Shown: in pieces, positions 1 through 11,663 of the stretch
Numbering within the stretch: the first letter of the stretch is position 1
Layout of the letters: every line of letters begins with the position of its first letter
From: Loripinus fragilis
Taxonomy: Eukaryota; Mollusca; Bivalvia; Lucinida; Lucinidae
Reading direction: 5' to 3'
Length of the DNA stretch: 64,000 bases
Assembly (NCBI GenBank): GCA_964019695.1
Contig: OZ026530.1
Location: 42,641,716 to 42,705,715, forward strand
The notes under the pieces: model-generated
Seen by the model: only the letters and a program-made list of their open reading frames with translations
Databases searched by the model: none
What the model was told of the DNA's origin: nothing
Position numbers and translations under genes: made by a program

Positions 1-134
1 CCCAGATGCTTTCTACATAGCTATTATCATCCTGATTTAGACGATATGTATGCATAAGGGACAGGTCGAAGGTACACAATCCAAATAAGTAATAGATCTT
101 ATAACCATATGTCTCCCGCTGCTTCTGATTATAA

Positions 135-1035
135 ACAGGGGAAGATATAACTTGGTCTTCTGTTTGCCTATGAGTTGGAAGCAGATTGTCCAGCATTTAT
201 TGATGGTCAGCCCTTGATGTCTTCGTGAAAGCATCGATTATAAACCTGGCCTGATCAAAAGTCCAGATATTCTTGACACCTCATGGCCTCATAGTGGCAG
301 TCACTTTGATTTAGTTGCATCGATTGAAGAATGTTTTAATAACTATACAGATACTACTAGGAAGATTATTGGCTTTGACAAGTACTGAGACATTTCTGCA
401 AAAGACAATGAGAAGATGTGGCGAGCTAGTGAAATTGTTATCGACTATAACCTCTCCACAGCAAGTCATCTAGACGGATGCAATTATATAGGCGAAACAT
501 GCCAGTGTGGTAGGTACTTTCAATCTTGCCTAGATTACTTCAGTGAAAACAGATGATGGTAGTTTCTTCTTGATGAAGCGGACAAAACAATTGTGCTAGT
601 CTGGTCAGAGTGTGACCTGCATACTTATTTAGTGATGGCACAGATGTGTTTGTCCTACTTTAAAAGTCTTTTGTATTGGGTGAATCAGGCAGACATGCAT
701 TGCAAGGTATAGATGGAGCACTGGGATGGTTCAGTACTTGACACCAATGCCACTCGTCCTAATATTGGTCAGAAATGCTTACACTTAGTCATTGTGATAC
801 AACTTCCTACCCATATGGCAAAAGAAATGCCACTGCACAGAATATGATAAGACATCAAGAAACTACTTAGGTGTAACTACTTTAGGCGGCGTTGGTACCA
901 CTCACAAAGAGTTGATAAATGCATCTATGCCTTTCTTTGTTGCATTATATGGTCAGCCACCAGAAACATCCATGGAATCTGCTCGCTAAAGTATATTTAC
1001 AAAGAGAAAGAAACATCCGAAAATGATCACAGCTC
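135..1035 (+). pseudogene. Relic copy A of a multicopy invertebrate gene family (HALSGCDT family)
   Basis: Broken coding sequence. Reading across frames gives family-like peptides in the right order: TTRKIIGFDKY near 350-385, EIVIDYNLSTASHL at 431-472, EHWDGSVLDTNAT near 715-752 and LYGQPPETSMESAR near 945-988. Stops and indels lie between them, for example the in-frame TGA after GFDKY and the TAA after ESAR. From memory, intact relatives in molluscs and cnidarians are long intronless uncharacterised proteins present in many copies; I know of no established function. Copy B begins about 770-790 bp downstream, so the pair is a tandem duplication or two adjacent insertions. Family recognition is from memory; the decay is seen directly. 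Confidence 0.65.
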
Positions 1036-1109
1036 TTCCATCGCATTATCTGGCCACATGTCAGCAGTCCATCTGAACTTATTGCACCAAACGAAGAACA
1101 TATAAGTAA

Positions 1110-2317
1110 CTCACCTGAAGCTTCTAAGTATATTGTTGTATTTGATAAGTATCAAGACATCTCTGCCAAAGACCATGACAGGATGCGGGATGCTTGTGGA
1201 GCTGTACTTGACTATGACCTCTCTATTGCAAGTCATCTGCCTTAGCGAGATGCCAAAATGAAAACCAAATCCAATAAGGGAAAATTTGCCAACGTCTAAA
1301 GTCCCTTCAATCTTGGCGAGATTGCTACATCAGAGACAGGGGCTGATTGTATTTTTATGATGAAACTGATTGAATAATCCTTCTTCATTTGCCGGAAGCA
1401 GCTTAGTCTGGCTAAAATGTGATCTGCATACTTAGGGATGACAAAAATGTGTTTGTTCTACTTGCATATTGGGTGAATCTGTCAGACTTGCAATGCAACG
1501 TACAGATGGAGCACTGGGATGGACAAGTACTTGACATCAATGTCATCTGTGCTGATCTTGGTCAGAAATGCTTGCAGCTACTGTATATGCATGCGCTCAG
1601 TGGTTGTGATACAACTTCCTACCCTTACGACAAAGGAAATGTCACTGCACTGAATACTATGGTATCCGGAATCTACCAATGTTTAGCTATCATAAGTGAC
1701 AATGATACCACTCATACAGAGTTGATGAATGCAGCAATGACTTCCTTTGTTTCATTATAGTCAGCCACTAGGAAAATCTATGGAATCTACTTGCTACAAT
1801 GTATTCGCAAAAAAAAAGAGAAATCCTAAAATGATGGCTTTACCTACAACATCTACACATCTCCTGCAACACTTGCTTTGGGCTCATCTTCAAATCTGGT
1901 TGTGGAAATCAGACAATCGTGAAGGTACTGCAGAGGTGAGTTCAACAATGCGAGAGCTCGCCGAGCGCTCGTTAATTGGTACCTATCTTTATTCGTAATG
2001 TGTAAAGCCTGACACCAGTACAACGAGCGCTTGAAAGTGCTCGCATTGTTGAACTTGCCTCTGGTGAGTCAAGAAATATCACAAACTTTGGGTGGTAGTT
2101 TCGAATCAAAATTTATATACCGGTCATTGCTGAAGGCGACCCTGCTCCACCTGAGTTACTTGATGTGATTCAGTGCAGGGCAAAAAGTGTTCTATCGAGG
2201 TATATGGATGCCATAAGTAGCACGCCATTCTGCAACTTTCATGGTGGACAGGTTTGTTTGAATCCATTCACTGCAACAAGGGGGATTTCCAAATCATCTG
2301 AAGAGGACACTGTGTAA
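1110..2317 (+). pseudogene. Relic copy B of the HALSGCDT family, frameshifted and interrupted
   Basis: The best-preserved part is 1419-1760 (113 codons, beginning with GTG) with DDKNVFVLLAYWV, MEHWDGQVLDIN and the hallmark HALSGCDTTSYPYDKG. A frameshift near 1757 moves the reading to the frame of 1747-1998 (MESTCYNVFAKKKRNPKMM, LLQHLLWAHLQ). The C-terminal part resumes at 2105-2317 in a third placement, with PVIAEGDPAPPELLDV and STPFCNFHGGQVCLNPFTA before a TAA. A small TIR element (1931-2063) sits between the last two blocks. Several conserved cysteines expected in the C-terminal cysteine-rich part are gone, so this copy is dead as a protein. Function of the family is unknown to me. Confidence 0.7.
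1931..2063. mobile_element. 133-bp TIR element inside relic copy B
   Basis: The ends are near-perfect inverted repeats of about 40 bp: the left begins CAGAGGTGAGTTCAACAATG and the reverse complement of the right begins CAGAGGCAAGTTCAACAATG, followed by matching GCTCG-rich sequence. The interior is short and CpG-rich compared with its surroundings. The element separates the GTA/EV block of the relic gene from the NITNFGW-like block. No convincing target duplication is visible. Non-autonomous; superfamily unassigned. Confidence 0.6.
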
Positions 2318-2329
2318 CAGATTACATTG

Positions 2330-3140
2330 ACAGCAACCTTCTAGATAATTCTGATGATGGTCTTTAATAAAACAATGAGGATGAAGGTGTTCCCGACGAC
2401 CCAATTCCAAATCATTTGGATGCGTGGGAATAAAGATAAAGAAATAAAAAAGGCATTATACTTTATTTTTTGTTTGTTTTGTAGATCTTTCAGTCCCATT
2501 CATCTGTCAGTTATATCATGTCTGATTTTCTGAAAGAAACCAATATTACATATCATATTACATATGATAATCAGTTAATTGGTCAATTTTCATGATGGCG
2601 TCTGGCCGCAATCTTTGATATGTCTATAATGGAGCATACCATTGCAAAAGTAACACCAGAAAAGGATTCTGCATACCAAACAAAAACCCTGTATAGACAT
2701 ATTGGACACCATTCTATAACAATAAATTAAAAAGTTGATTTTTTATTTCGTTCATGGCGGCCATCTTGGATTTATGCAAATTGTAGGAGTTGCCCAAAGT
2801 TGCCGGTCCGGCAACCAAGCCAGATTTGTTCTAGAACACATTTACATCACAAATCAGCAAAAAAACTTCATTGTATTCAACATTTCTAGGTTCTGAAAAT
2901 TTCAAATGGACTAATCCTCAGCCAATAGCTGTGAAAAATTGAGCTGATGATTTTGCCTGTCCGTTCAACAGTCTGACTCATAACATGTCATGAGGGATAC
3001 TGTCATATGTATATTATTTTATCGCTATTATACAGCTTTGTTCGTCATAAAATGAATCAACCTTTACTCATTTTCTGTTTTAGACAACATTGAAAAAAAA
3101 TGATATAAATTTAAGTTAAGTTTGAACGCTTATGAACATA
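2330..3140. other. Non-coding, no feature recognised
   Basis: AT-rich sequence after the gene relics, with no open frame of note. It includes gcggccatcttgg at about 2757, which read on the minus strand resembles a YY1 core (ccaagatggccgc); a single motif like this is weak evidence. Confidence 0.3.
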
Positions 3141-3146
3141 TTATGA

Positions 3147-3187
3147 AAAATGGAGCATTTGCTCCAAAAGAGCAAATGCTCCATTTT
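3147..3187. repeat. Perfect 18-bp inverted repeat, 5-nt loop
   Basis: Arms 3147-3164 (AAAATGGAGCATTTGCTC) and 3170-3187 are exact reverse complements around the loop caaaa. It could be the core of a small fold-back element; there is no coding context that would suggest a terminator. Confidence 0.8.
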
Positions 3188-3409
3188 AATAATACTTTCA
3201 TATACATGGTATTTTAAAAGCGTCAAAAGGCGTTACTATGGAGTAAAGGGTTAACATATATTATTGAATAAAATCCATGTCACACACTTTAATCCATTAC
3301 AAATATATTTGTTAACAAGGCGATTCAGGTTCCGTTGATGCACTGGTTTGTTACCTTAAAATACTGCAATGTGCCAATGCATTAATTCGACAGCTCTCGT
3401 TTGTGATGT

Positions 3410-3505
3410 TAAATTTGTGTTTTGTCACTTTCCCTTTTGGTATCCTGGTTCAGGTGTGGTATTTGATTGTATCGATTCCTGATCTTTGTCACCTTTCTTA
3501 CTTAA
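3410..3505 (+). mobile_element. 3'-tail fragment of the 21.9-kb RT element family
   Basis: The stretch with gtcactttcccttttggtatcctggttcagg then gattgtatcgattcctgatc matches the tail downstream of the reverse-transcriptase relic at 23280-23350. Only the tail is present, as expected for a 5'-truncated retroelement insertion. Confidence 0.55.
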
Positions 3506-3924
3506 CTCACCCTAAGTACAACACTCACAATCACGTAACCAAAATTTCGAGGAATAGCGTGACTTGGTGTTAGAGTGTATTACTTTATTATATTGGAGAC
3601 TCATTAGAGGCACGGCATTGTTCAATTTCAGAAAAAAATTAAGAATATCATGAGTGTGAGGGTGGGATAGTAAAATCCGTCCCGAGGATCATCGATTGGC
3701 ATCACCAGGCTTGCCAAGTGATGGCAAACGGTGATCACGAGCACAGGTGCTCGAGTTTATGAAAATTTTCTACATTATCTGATGCTTAGGGGCCTTCGCT
3801 TTGATTCGAGAAAATAACAGTCAATGAAAAAAAATGAAATTTTTGACCAAAGTGATTCATAGAAAAAGCAAAGGTCGGAAACAGAAATCTTCAAGATCAT
3901 GAAAAAAGGCTGACTCTTGGCTCT

Positions 3925-4050
3925 TGTTTGTGATGTCTAACTGTGACGTTGTCACTTTCCCGTTGGTATCCTGGGTCAGTTGTGGTGCTTGATTGTATCG
4001 ATTCCCGATCTATGCCCTCTTTCTTACTTTACTTTATTTCTCAAATCCTT
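3925..4050 (+). mobile_element. Second 3'-tail fragment of the same RT family
   Basis: Same tail as at 3410-3505 (gtatcctgggtcagttgtgg, gattgtatcgattcccgatc, ctttcttactttac), again on the plus strand about 515 bp downstream. No coding part is attached. Confidence 0.55.
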
Positions 4051-4959
4051 GGGCAGATATTATTTTCAATGTTACATGTATCTCTTGACATCAATAAAAT
4101 GATTTTGCTACGCTTCAAACCATGAAAACTGGTCATTTTTTCAAAATAAACAGTTGTCGAGACGGGGCCGCCATCTTTGTCTACGTGTGTGACGTAATTT
4201 AATTGACATGGCGCTAAACGGTACGCGCGTCACAAACTAGCTCACCCGGACAAAAGTGCAGGTTGTTTTGAGTTTTCAGCATGTTTCTTTCTGCAATATG
4301 TTAAATCCAAAATCAAAATAATCCTAATTAAATCTAAAAAAGTGCTCTTTACTTCTCTATCAAAGCATATTTTGTAGATAAATTCTGAGGTTATTGATAA
4401 GGTACAGTCTCGCCAGAGCCTTCACTGCTTGCATATATTATAGGTCTAGTTAAAGGCTCAGACCAAAAGTTATATTTCCAGTCCTGCTGGATACGTAAGC
4501 ATATGCGTAAAAGGGTGCATTTTCGGATATATCGATAAGTAACCACATCTATTGTGCTGGCCCAAATATACGTATTTAACAATCCGGGTACAAAGAGAGG
4601 TGACTTCAAATAAGTAACCTGAATTGCTTTATTAGTGCGCCCATTTTTTTTAAACTAAAAATGTTAACAATTTGATTCACCATTTAGAATAATTAACATG
4701 CTACCAAATATATTGTTGAAGATTTCATACCTTTATAACAAATCTTATAACGTAAATGATATATAAAGGACCTGGTATGTAGGTACGAGTAAGTTGTCTC
4801 AGGTGGGCAGCTCGGGCCATCTAAGGAGTGTTGACGCGTGCTACATACCTACGTCACTTTTGCGCGACGTCATAAACAAGATGGCGAACTCCCGCGATTG
4901 CACTCGACAAGTGTTTATTTCAGATTTTTCGTGAATTTCTCTTTCAAATGGTACGCATT

Positions 4960-5376
4960 CACACTGGTCAATGTATACGTCGATTTGGTGGTATTTACGC
5001 GTATTGCCGGTACTTCATAGACCGGAAGTGATAGATATTGGTGTTAATACTATGTAGAAAAACATGCCATATGCCTAAAGGACTACAGAATTAGATCATT
5101 TTTAAGTATTCGGCATGCACATGGCGATTTATGTAAGCATTTAGGAATAGATTCGAGTACCGATCTGAATGATCGGTACTCGAATATATTCCTAAATGCT
5201 TACATAAATCGCCATTCACATACTGAATACTTAAAAATGACCTAATTCTATAGTCCTTTAGGCATATAGCATAATTTTCTTTATAGTATTAACACCAATA
5301 TCTACCACTCCCGGTCTATGAAGTACCGGCAATACGCGTAAATACTACCAAATCGACGTATACATTGACCAGTGTG
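4960..5376. mobile_element. Large fold-back: 206-bp arms, 5-nt loop
   Basis: The left arm 4960-5165 and right arm 5171-5376 are near-perfect reverse complements of equal length, meeting at cgatc-tgaat-gatcg. The outer ends are cacactggtcaatgtatacg and its complement. The arms differ at scattered positions but are balanced in length. No open frame is carried. A diverged relative of one half lies at about 41905-42012. Probably a palindromic MITE or fold-back element. Confidence 0.85.
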
Positions 5377-5809
5377 GCATTGGTTAAAATGTTGAGGGAA
5401 CAGCTGGGCTGGTGTACAAACAAGAGATCCCGATCGATTACATACATGTAGGTTACAGCAGAAAATCAGCTTCAAAGTGATCTGACAGATTTCGATGTCC
5501 TCCCTTGTCATTTTTCTTATACTCGATTTGAACAGTTCTTCAAATCTTTAAATACAGTGAAAACTCTTCATAATGACACTCTTTATAACAGTAAAAATTC
5601 TTCATAACGTCATTCATATTTGCACAAATATTTCAGTTTAGCATTACTTTTAATTCATTACAACAGAAATTTAGTTTAAAGTCAAATTATTTTGGGACAA
5701 ACGCTGTCGCTGTAAATAGGGTTGACTGTGGTAGAACTTTCGACATTTAAAAGCATGTATCACGCTTCCCTAGGCCTAAAATCACTCAAAAATTATAACT
5801 CCAAGCCCC

Positions 5810-5870
5810 TGTGATTACGAGGGACGGATTTTCCTATCCCATCCTCGCGCGAATCTTTCTCACCACTTAA
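5810..5870 (-). repeat. Interspersed repeat fragment shared with 3655-3695
   Basis: The segment gggacggattttcctatcc... is the reverse complement of a similar segment at about 3655-3695 (gggatagtaaaatccgtccc). These are two diverged copies of an unidentified interspersed element in opposite orientation. Confidence 0.4.
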
Positions 5871-6256
5871 TACCTCATTTATATTGGGTAAAAACTTGAA
5901 AAAAGTCTTCCGAACTATCCTGAATACGCTGAGATGCGACATGGTGACGTCATTTTCACATTACAATGTCACGGATCAACGCACAGCCAGCGTGCGGCTG
6001 TTCGTTTATTTATCTTTCCCAGGGATGTTACGGGGTATGTGAGATAAAAAACGAAAATCCCGATTTGGTGTGCGAGAAATTTTATTCCTGTTCTCAACCC
6101 TGGATATTACGAAATATTCTCGATAAAAAGGACCTTAAATGAGTGCTCATGTTTTATTAAACCAGCTGAGGCAATCATATAAAATGAGAGGCTCGTCAAG
6201 AATTATTCTGCATTTTTTGAAACGAGTTTAAAAACCTCAATGATACAAGAGATTTC

Positions 6257-6540
6257 ATATTTCTTTAGTACATACCATTAAGATTACTTTGAAATCTCTA
6301 TACATTTGTAGTACTCACATGTTTGTATTTCTTTAGTACATAACATTAAGATTGCTTTGAAATCTCTATAGTACTCACATGTTTGTATTTCTTTATTACA
6401 TATAACATTAAAATTACTTTGAAATCTCTATAGTACTCACAAGTTTGTATTTCTTTAGTACTCACATGTTTGTATTTCTTTAGTACATAACATTAAGATT
6501 ACTTTGAACTCTCTATAGTACTCACATGTTTGTATCCCAT
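6257..6540. repeat. 60-bp minisatellite, about 4.5 units
   Basis: The unit is tttgtatttctttagtacat + aacattaagattactttgaa + atctctatagtactcacatg. Starts are near 6257, 6321, 6381, 6443 (25-bp partial unit) and 6468. Unit lengths are 60-64 bp. Confidence 0.9.
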
Positions 6541-6542
6541 TT

Positions 6543-6650
6543 TGTTCGCAGTAGTGATGTCAATGTTGAGCAAGAAATGAATAAACTTGCTATGCTTGTG
6601 TTCGTAGTAGTGATGTCAATGTTCAGCAAGAAATGAATAAACTAGCGATG
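6543..6650. repeat. Tandem duplication of about 58 bp
   Basis: The sequence gttcgcagtagtgatgtcaa...gaaatgaataaacttgc is repeated directly with few changes. It joins the minisatellite to the reversed RT fragment. Confidence 0.8.
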
Positions 6651-7165
6651 CAATTGGTAGTTATTATAAGAGCCGGCCATGGAGTGTGAGCATTGACTGT
6701 GCCAGCAGTTACAATATACAAATTCTTTTGATTGGATTCTCTGAATCAATGAACAAAATAAATCAAGATATAACAAGGAGATAAAGCAAGGATAAGGACT
6801 CAACAGTAAATTAAACTGAATACCGGAGCAAAAGAAATCCAACAGGTAAACCCCGGTGGGCCCGACAAACAGCCAAAGCATCAGGCACCTACCATCTCAT
6901 CAATAGATAAGTCTTTAAGTCGGAACCATCATAGAGTCTGAAGTCCGACCCACCGGCGTGCAATTAAAGAGGAAAGCAAAGTTGCCAACCGTGATTGGGT
7001 TGACTACCAAGCATGCAGTCTGTTGCAATACATTAATGTTATAGCCAATCTTTTTATAATGGGAAATTATTTTAATGAACTGCGCTGAAAAATTATTAGA
7101 GCCAACAATTTTCTTCAATTTATACACCAAGTCACCATAGAAATCAGGTTCTGAAAGTCATTTTC
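6640..7165 (-). mobile_element. 5'-truncated reverse-transcriptase element, 3' end only
   Basis: On the minus strand 6915-7130 encodes an open 71-residue tail with KKIVGSNNFSAQFIKIISHY, NVLQQTACLVVNPITV and FLFNCTPVG. Upstream codons to about 7160 read LSEPDFYGDL, in frame. It is nearly identical in sequence to the end of the relic at 22600-22850. The 5' part including the catalytic core is missing; the 3' non-coding part continues to about 6640. Confidence 0.8.
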
Positions 7166-9390
7166 ATATATTTGAAGTTGTTTTTAACTTTTAACTTGCA
7201 ATGAAGTGAAATCAAGTTAATATTTTAATATGCTTATTAGTATGTAATTTGTACTGGCTCCAGCATGTAACGCATAGCTGCTTACAGATTCATTTTTCTA
7301 TTATTTACATTGCATTGGAATTGGAAAAATATCTTTCATAATGAAATCAAGTTATAACTATATTAACAATAATGGATCTTAAATTGCTGCACATATATTA
7401 ATAAGGTAATGTAGGTAACAAGGGTGCCTTAAATAAATGGATAAAGGTAGTAAATTGTTGTTAGGCTTATATAAAATTTGGGTCTGCTCTCCACATTTCG
7501 CTTTACATATACTACACACATTCTATTTTATATAAGACTTAATTTAAAAAAAAGTGCTATGGGTTGGTCTGCAATATGTGAATGTGGCATTTCCTGGTCT
7601 TACTCAATTACTTTTTGTAATTTGCTTGGTTCTTTTACCTTCATATTGCAGTTTTCAGATTTCTATCAATGGTACATAACGATAAACATGCAATCTACAT
7701 CATGATATAAATATTGACTTAATATCAATAATCTACTTAAAATAGCATAGCAATATTTCATATATCTAGTGGCAAGGCAGGAGCTAAGGCAGGGGTAGTG
7801 CTGAGTGTCTTCTATCACAGTTATAGGTTTTTGAAGATTGCAAATAAAACAGCGCAGTAGAGAACCAGCATGGTTTATGTCCAAATAAAGGATGTTACAT
7901 AGATCTAGTATTAAAGATTTTCCTCGTTTGCTGAATTCTTTTAATTTCACTTTTCAGTGTTGACAATTACATTATAAAATTAATTTATCATCTGTCCCCA
8001 TTAAAATCTTCTATGTTTTGTTGAACTAGATTTCATATCATATTGTAATGATGATTATCTTATTATATTCTGCAACAATTCTGATAGAAACTATTCTGCT
8101 TGTTAATTATCTTAGACTAAGGTTGGTTGAGGTAAGGTTACCTGAGCCATGTAGCAGTCTTGTAAAATATCTGAACATGTTTCATGGTACCATAACCAAC
8201 AATCATTCGAACGTTAGTGATAATTTATTTTAAAGATCAGTGAAGTGTTTTATTCTTAAGCATAAAACAAAAACACGACTCCCAAAATTCACTAGTATGG
8301 TTTGCATCTCTGAAACTCACAGATTAAACTGAATGTTGAAAAAGTAGTGTCACACGCAGCTGATTTCTTTGCTTTTCTTAGTCACAAGGTAGTTTGTTTT
8401 AAGTTTTGTTTATGCACTATTAGATTTTGTTGAGCTATTTGTAACCCTAGTACATGTTTCATATATGTCCTATAAAAAGTGAGTTATGGTCTGTTTGTTG
8501 GTTTTAAAAGGTTTACTAAATTAGGCTTATAGTGATAGTCTTAAGTATATATGCAATACCATAGAAAATGTGAACAACATTGCTGACAACAGCTTGCAGA
8601 AAGCATTTTAAACATAAACTTGCTCACTCTTGTACCTATATCCTTGTAGATATTTGTGAAGACTAACACTGATTGAGGACTGTCTTGTATAAAGTGAAAG
8701 GAAAGTAGTTCATTTTTATTTCAAGCGTAATGTCATATTAAAACGACACATTTTGAGTATGTTACCAGCTACAAGTGCTATCCAATCTGATATATTGCAC
8801 TTGTATCTACGAGCAGTAGATGTATACATGAATGTAAGTCACCTTCCCTATATGCAATCAATCCCTGTCTTAGCAAATTGTCATGGTTAACAGATAGATT
8901 CTACACTAGAACAGGCGAGTTAACTACTTTAAGATCGTATATACATCGAGCAATTCGGAGATGTTAAACCAATGGATTATGCTAGTAAATGTACATATTA
9001 GATAACCATTTCAGGACACATTTACTCTAAATACTAAAAAATGACCACAAACTGTTGGAAAACTATGAACACAATCAAATCATCAGGTGATCCAATATGG
9101 TGAATGCATGTATTACAAAGAAGTCACCAGACATCTGTTTTTGGGAAATTTAATTTGGAATAAAACTTGCATTGGCATTTTACAGTTAAAAAGAATAACA
9201 TAAAGAAACACATGCCAATAACCTCATAGCATTTGATCTCTATCATCATTGCAAAAATTAATAAGCAAAATATGTTTAATAATGATACTTAGAATTGAAT
9301 ATATTGACAATGAAACAATTACAATGTAAAAAAAGTTGCGCTGTGAAAGACATATATACATATTTAATGGTATCTTAAAATTAGAGGTTA
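7166..9390. other. AT-rich intergenic stretch, no gene recognised
   Basis: Only short open frames occur. One on the minus strand (7666-7950, 94 codons) has a reasonable composition but no motif I know and no clear splice borders. I see no repeat unit or TIR here. Confidence 0.3.
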
Positions 9391-9391
9391 C

Positions 9392-9752
9392 CTTTAATAT
9401 CATATCTATACTGCTTCTATATATGGATGAATACGTTTGCACAAGCAGCCTGGTTTCAAAGAAAAGCTGCTTTTGAATGCACATCATTTCATTAGTATGA
9501 AAGGACACCCCTACAATTAAATGTTTAAAGTCATATGGAGGATTACCCTTAATGTCAGGCCTATTTCTATGATATACCCCACAAAAAGTTAACAATGTTT
9601 TCACTGGATGGTCATTAAAAGGAATGTACCTGTATATTAGCCTTATGTTATGAATGTTACCATCTGCTAACAGGCCGATGTGAAGACCAATTTGAGGATA
9701 TATTTCTTCCAGTATATGGTATTTACCATATTCTATCATTGTATCAACACGC
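9392..9752 (-). CDS. Candidate internal coding exon of an unrecognised gene
   Basis: An open frame of 120 codons reads toward lower coordinates between a plausible acceptor (AG at 9754-9753, after aaaacatc) and a strong donor (ATTAAAG|GTAACC, intron from 9391). The exon ends exactly on a codon boundary; its first base completes a split codon. Continuous peptide includes EYGKYHILEEIYPQIGLHIG, NDHPVKTLLTFCGVYHRN and NPPYDFKHLIVGVSFHTN. Beyond the donor the frame runs on to 9224 into a hydrophobic stretch that I take to be translated intron. I do not recognise the family and no partner exon is certain. It may be a chance open frame. Confidence 0.4.
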
Positions 9753-10479
9753 CTGATGTTTTATGAAAGGCGGCTTGGTCTTTGTGTTTTCATGAAGCTA
9801 TGCTTAGTATATGCAATAAGCAGATAGTGGCCTTGTAAAAAGAGTTTTACAATTACTCATAGATGGGAACAAACACAACAAATGTGTGAAATGAGAAAAT
9901 AAATATATTTTAGTCCTATAAGCATGAGATCATGGCCAAGTCCTTCACGAAAGCTGTAACTAGGAACATATAACTTTGAGAAATGACTCAATTTCAGATG
10001 GTAAAATGTAACATAAGTCACAATTTAAACACATCTTATGTATAAAAGGATAGATAATTGCATAAGATGACGTATCTATACAAAGCATTAAGCAAAAAAT
10101 ATTTCTTTAAAATGAAATCATTATTCTTAGTTGTATTACATTTTAATTGACTTTATACTGTAACGTACTTTACATGCCTATTATGAATATTTGACTGCGG
10201 TAAACTTGGTAAATCATTGCTTTCCAAACATGATAGACAAACACCTAGCAGGATAGCAATAAAAAATTCTTCCATTAGAATAGAAGGGAACTTAAAATTT
10301 GAATTTTGCCCCTATATAAAAAATATTGCTACAATTTTCACCGATTTTGCACTTAAATGACCTTTGATCCAAACATGTATCATGCCTTGATGATGCTGTT
10401 TGTTTATATAGCATGGCTGTGGTATCCAAAAGAGATTTTGCATTACTTGTAATCATTATTTTGGATAGCTAATTGATTA

Positions 10480-11065
10480 AAACGCTAAAATCTGACGTAT
10501 ATACAAGAATTTGCACTCAGTTGACCTTTGACCTAATTCTGGGACTTTGGGGCATTTCCAGACTTGGCATCCACCCCTATCCTTCTTAAAACACATCAAG
10601 ATACACTTTGAGCATGGATGCCAAAATGTACTCAAAAATGTCAACAGATTTTTTTTTTCAGGCTCTGGATGGCCAACTATATGCCAGATTATCATGTTTG
10701 AAAAAAAAAACCACCTGGGCACCCCCAGCGGCGACCCAAAGTCCCACTCCTGGGGCATGACCGCAGCAACAGAATAAAATATACCGTCTGATATGTTTTG
10801 TATCTTTCATTTGTGAGAACACACACAATGTTTGGTATAAAAAGCTATTGAAATTGACTTTGTAATTGAATTAAATGATTTTTGACCCCTCCCCAGGGCC
10901 CCAGGGGGCGGGACCAATATATGAATTACCGATGAACGCCCCATTCATGTGAGTAATGCACACACCAAATTTGGTTGAATTTCGTCTAATGAATTATAAC
11001 GGACGGACGGACGGAGGCGATAACATTATCCCTTTCGCGTTTAAAGATGAACAAAAACGTGGGGA
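10480..11065 (+). repeat. Interspersed repeat ending in a ggacggacggacgga tract
   Basis: The segment has blocks seen again at 16735-17680: cccactcctggggcatgacc, tttgtgagaacacacacaa, tttgacccctccccagggcc, cacaccaaatttggttgaat, then (ggac)n and a ggcgataacattatcccttt tail. Short open frames on both strands here are by-products. From memory this is an abundant mollusc repeat of unclear class. Confidence 0.7.
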
Positions 11066-11195
11066 TAATAACTTACAGAGTCAAAAAGTATTGCTTCATT
11101 TATAAAAGCATGGATCTTGTATACCCTTTGTTTGTTTTCTGAACTAGCGTAAAAATGTAAGGTGGCCGATTAGAACTTGGTCTCAGTATAGATTT

Positions 11196-11434
11196 TTGTG
11201 GCAGTGTCCCTTGGCTATAACCAGTACTGGCCGGCTGGGTTTATGGTTTGTGATGTGTCTTATGTCCAGGAGCACCCGAAGGCTCATACGGTAGTGGTTC
11301 TGGTTTTAAGGCGTCTCAGAAGACAGGACCACAGTTTAAAGTCTCATTCGACAGACTAGGAGAAGCCGGGAATCGAACGTGCAATCCCTGGATTACAAGA
11401 CATAGGTCTATCCCCTACATCACAGCGGCTTCAG
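11196..11434 (-). mobile_element. tRNA-derived SINE, copy 1 of a tandem triplet
   Basis: Read on the minus strand the right end is a tRNA-like head with a degenerate A box (tgtaggggatag) and a B box (cgttcgattccc), then a body running to ccagtactggcc. It is the most diverged of the three copies. Confidence 0.75.
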
Positions 11435-11446
11435 TGTTTATTTTTT

Positions 11447-11657
11447 TGTGGCCGTGTTCCTTTGCTGTACCAGTACTGGTCGGGTGCGTTTATGCTTCTT
11501 GTGGTTCTATGTCCAGGAACTCCAGAAGGCTCAACCGGCAGTAGTTCTGGTTTTAAAGCGTCTCAAAAGACGGGGCAACGGTTAAAGTCTCATCCGACAG
11601 AGTGGGAGAAGCCGGGAATCGAACCTGCGACCCCTGGTTTACAAGACATAGGTTTAT
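11447..11657 (-). mobile_element. tRNA-derived SINE, copy 2, head truncated
   Basis: Same body as its neighbours, with B box ggttcgattcccgg. The tRNA-like head stops after the anticodon-like region (at ataggtttat), losing the 5' terminal part. Copy 3 follows about 8 bp later. Confidence 0.75.
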
Positions 11658-11663
11658 ATTATT

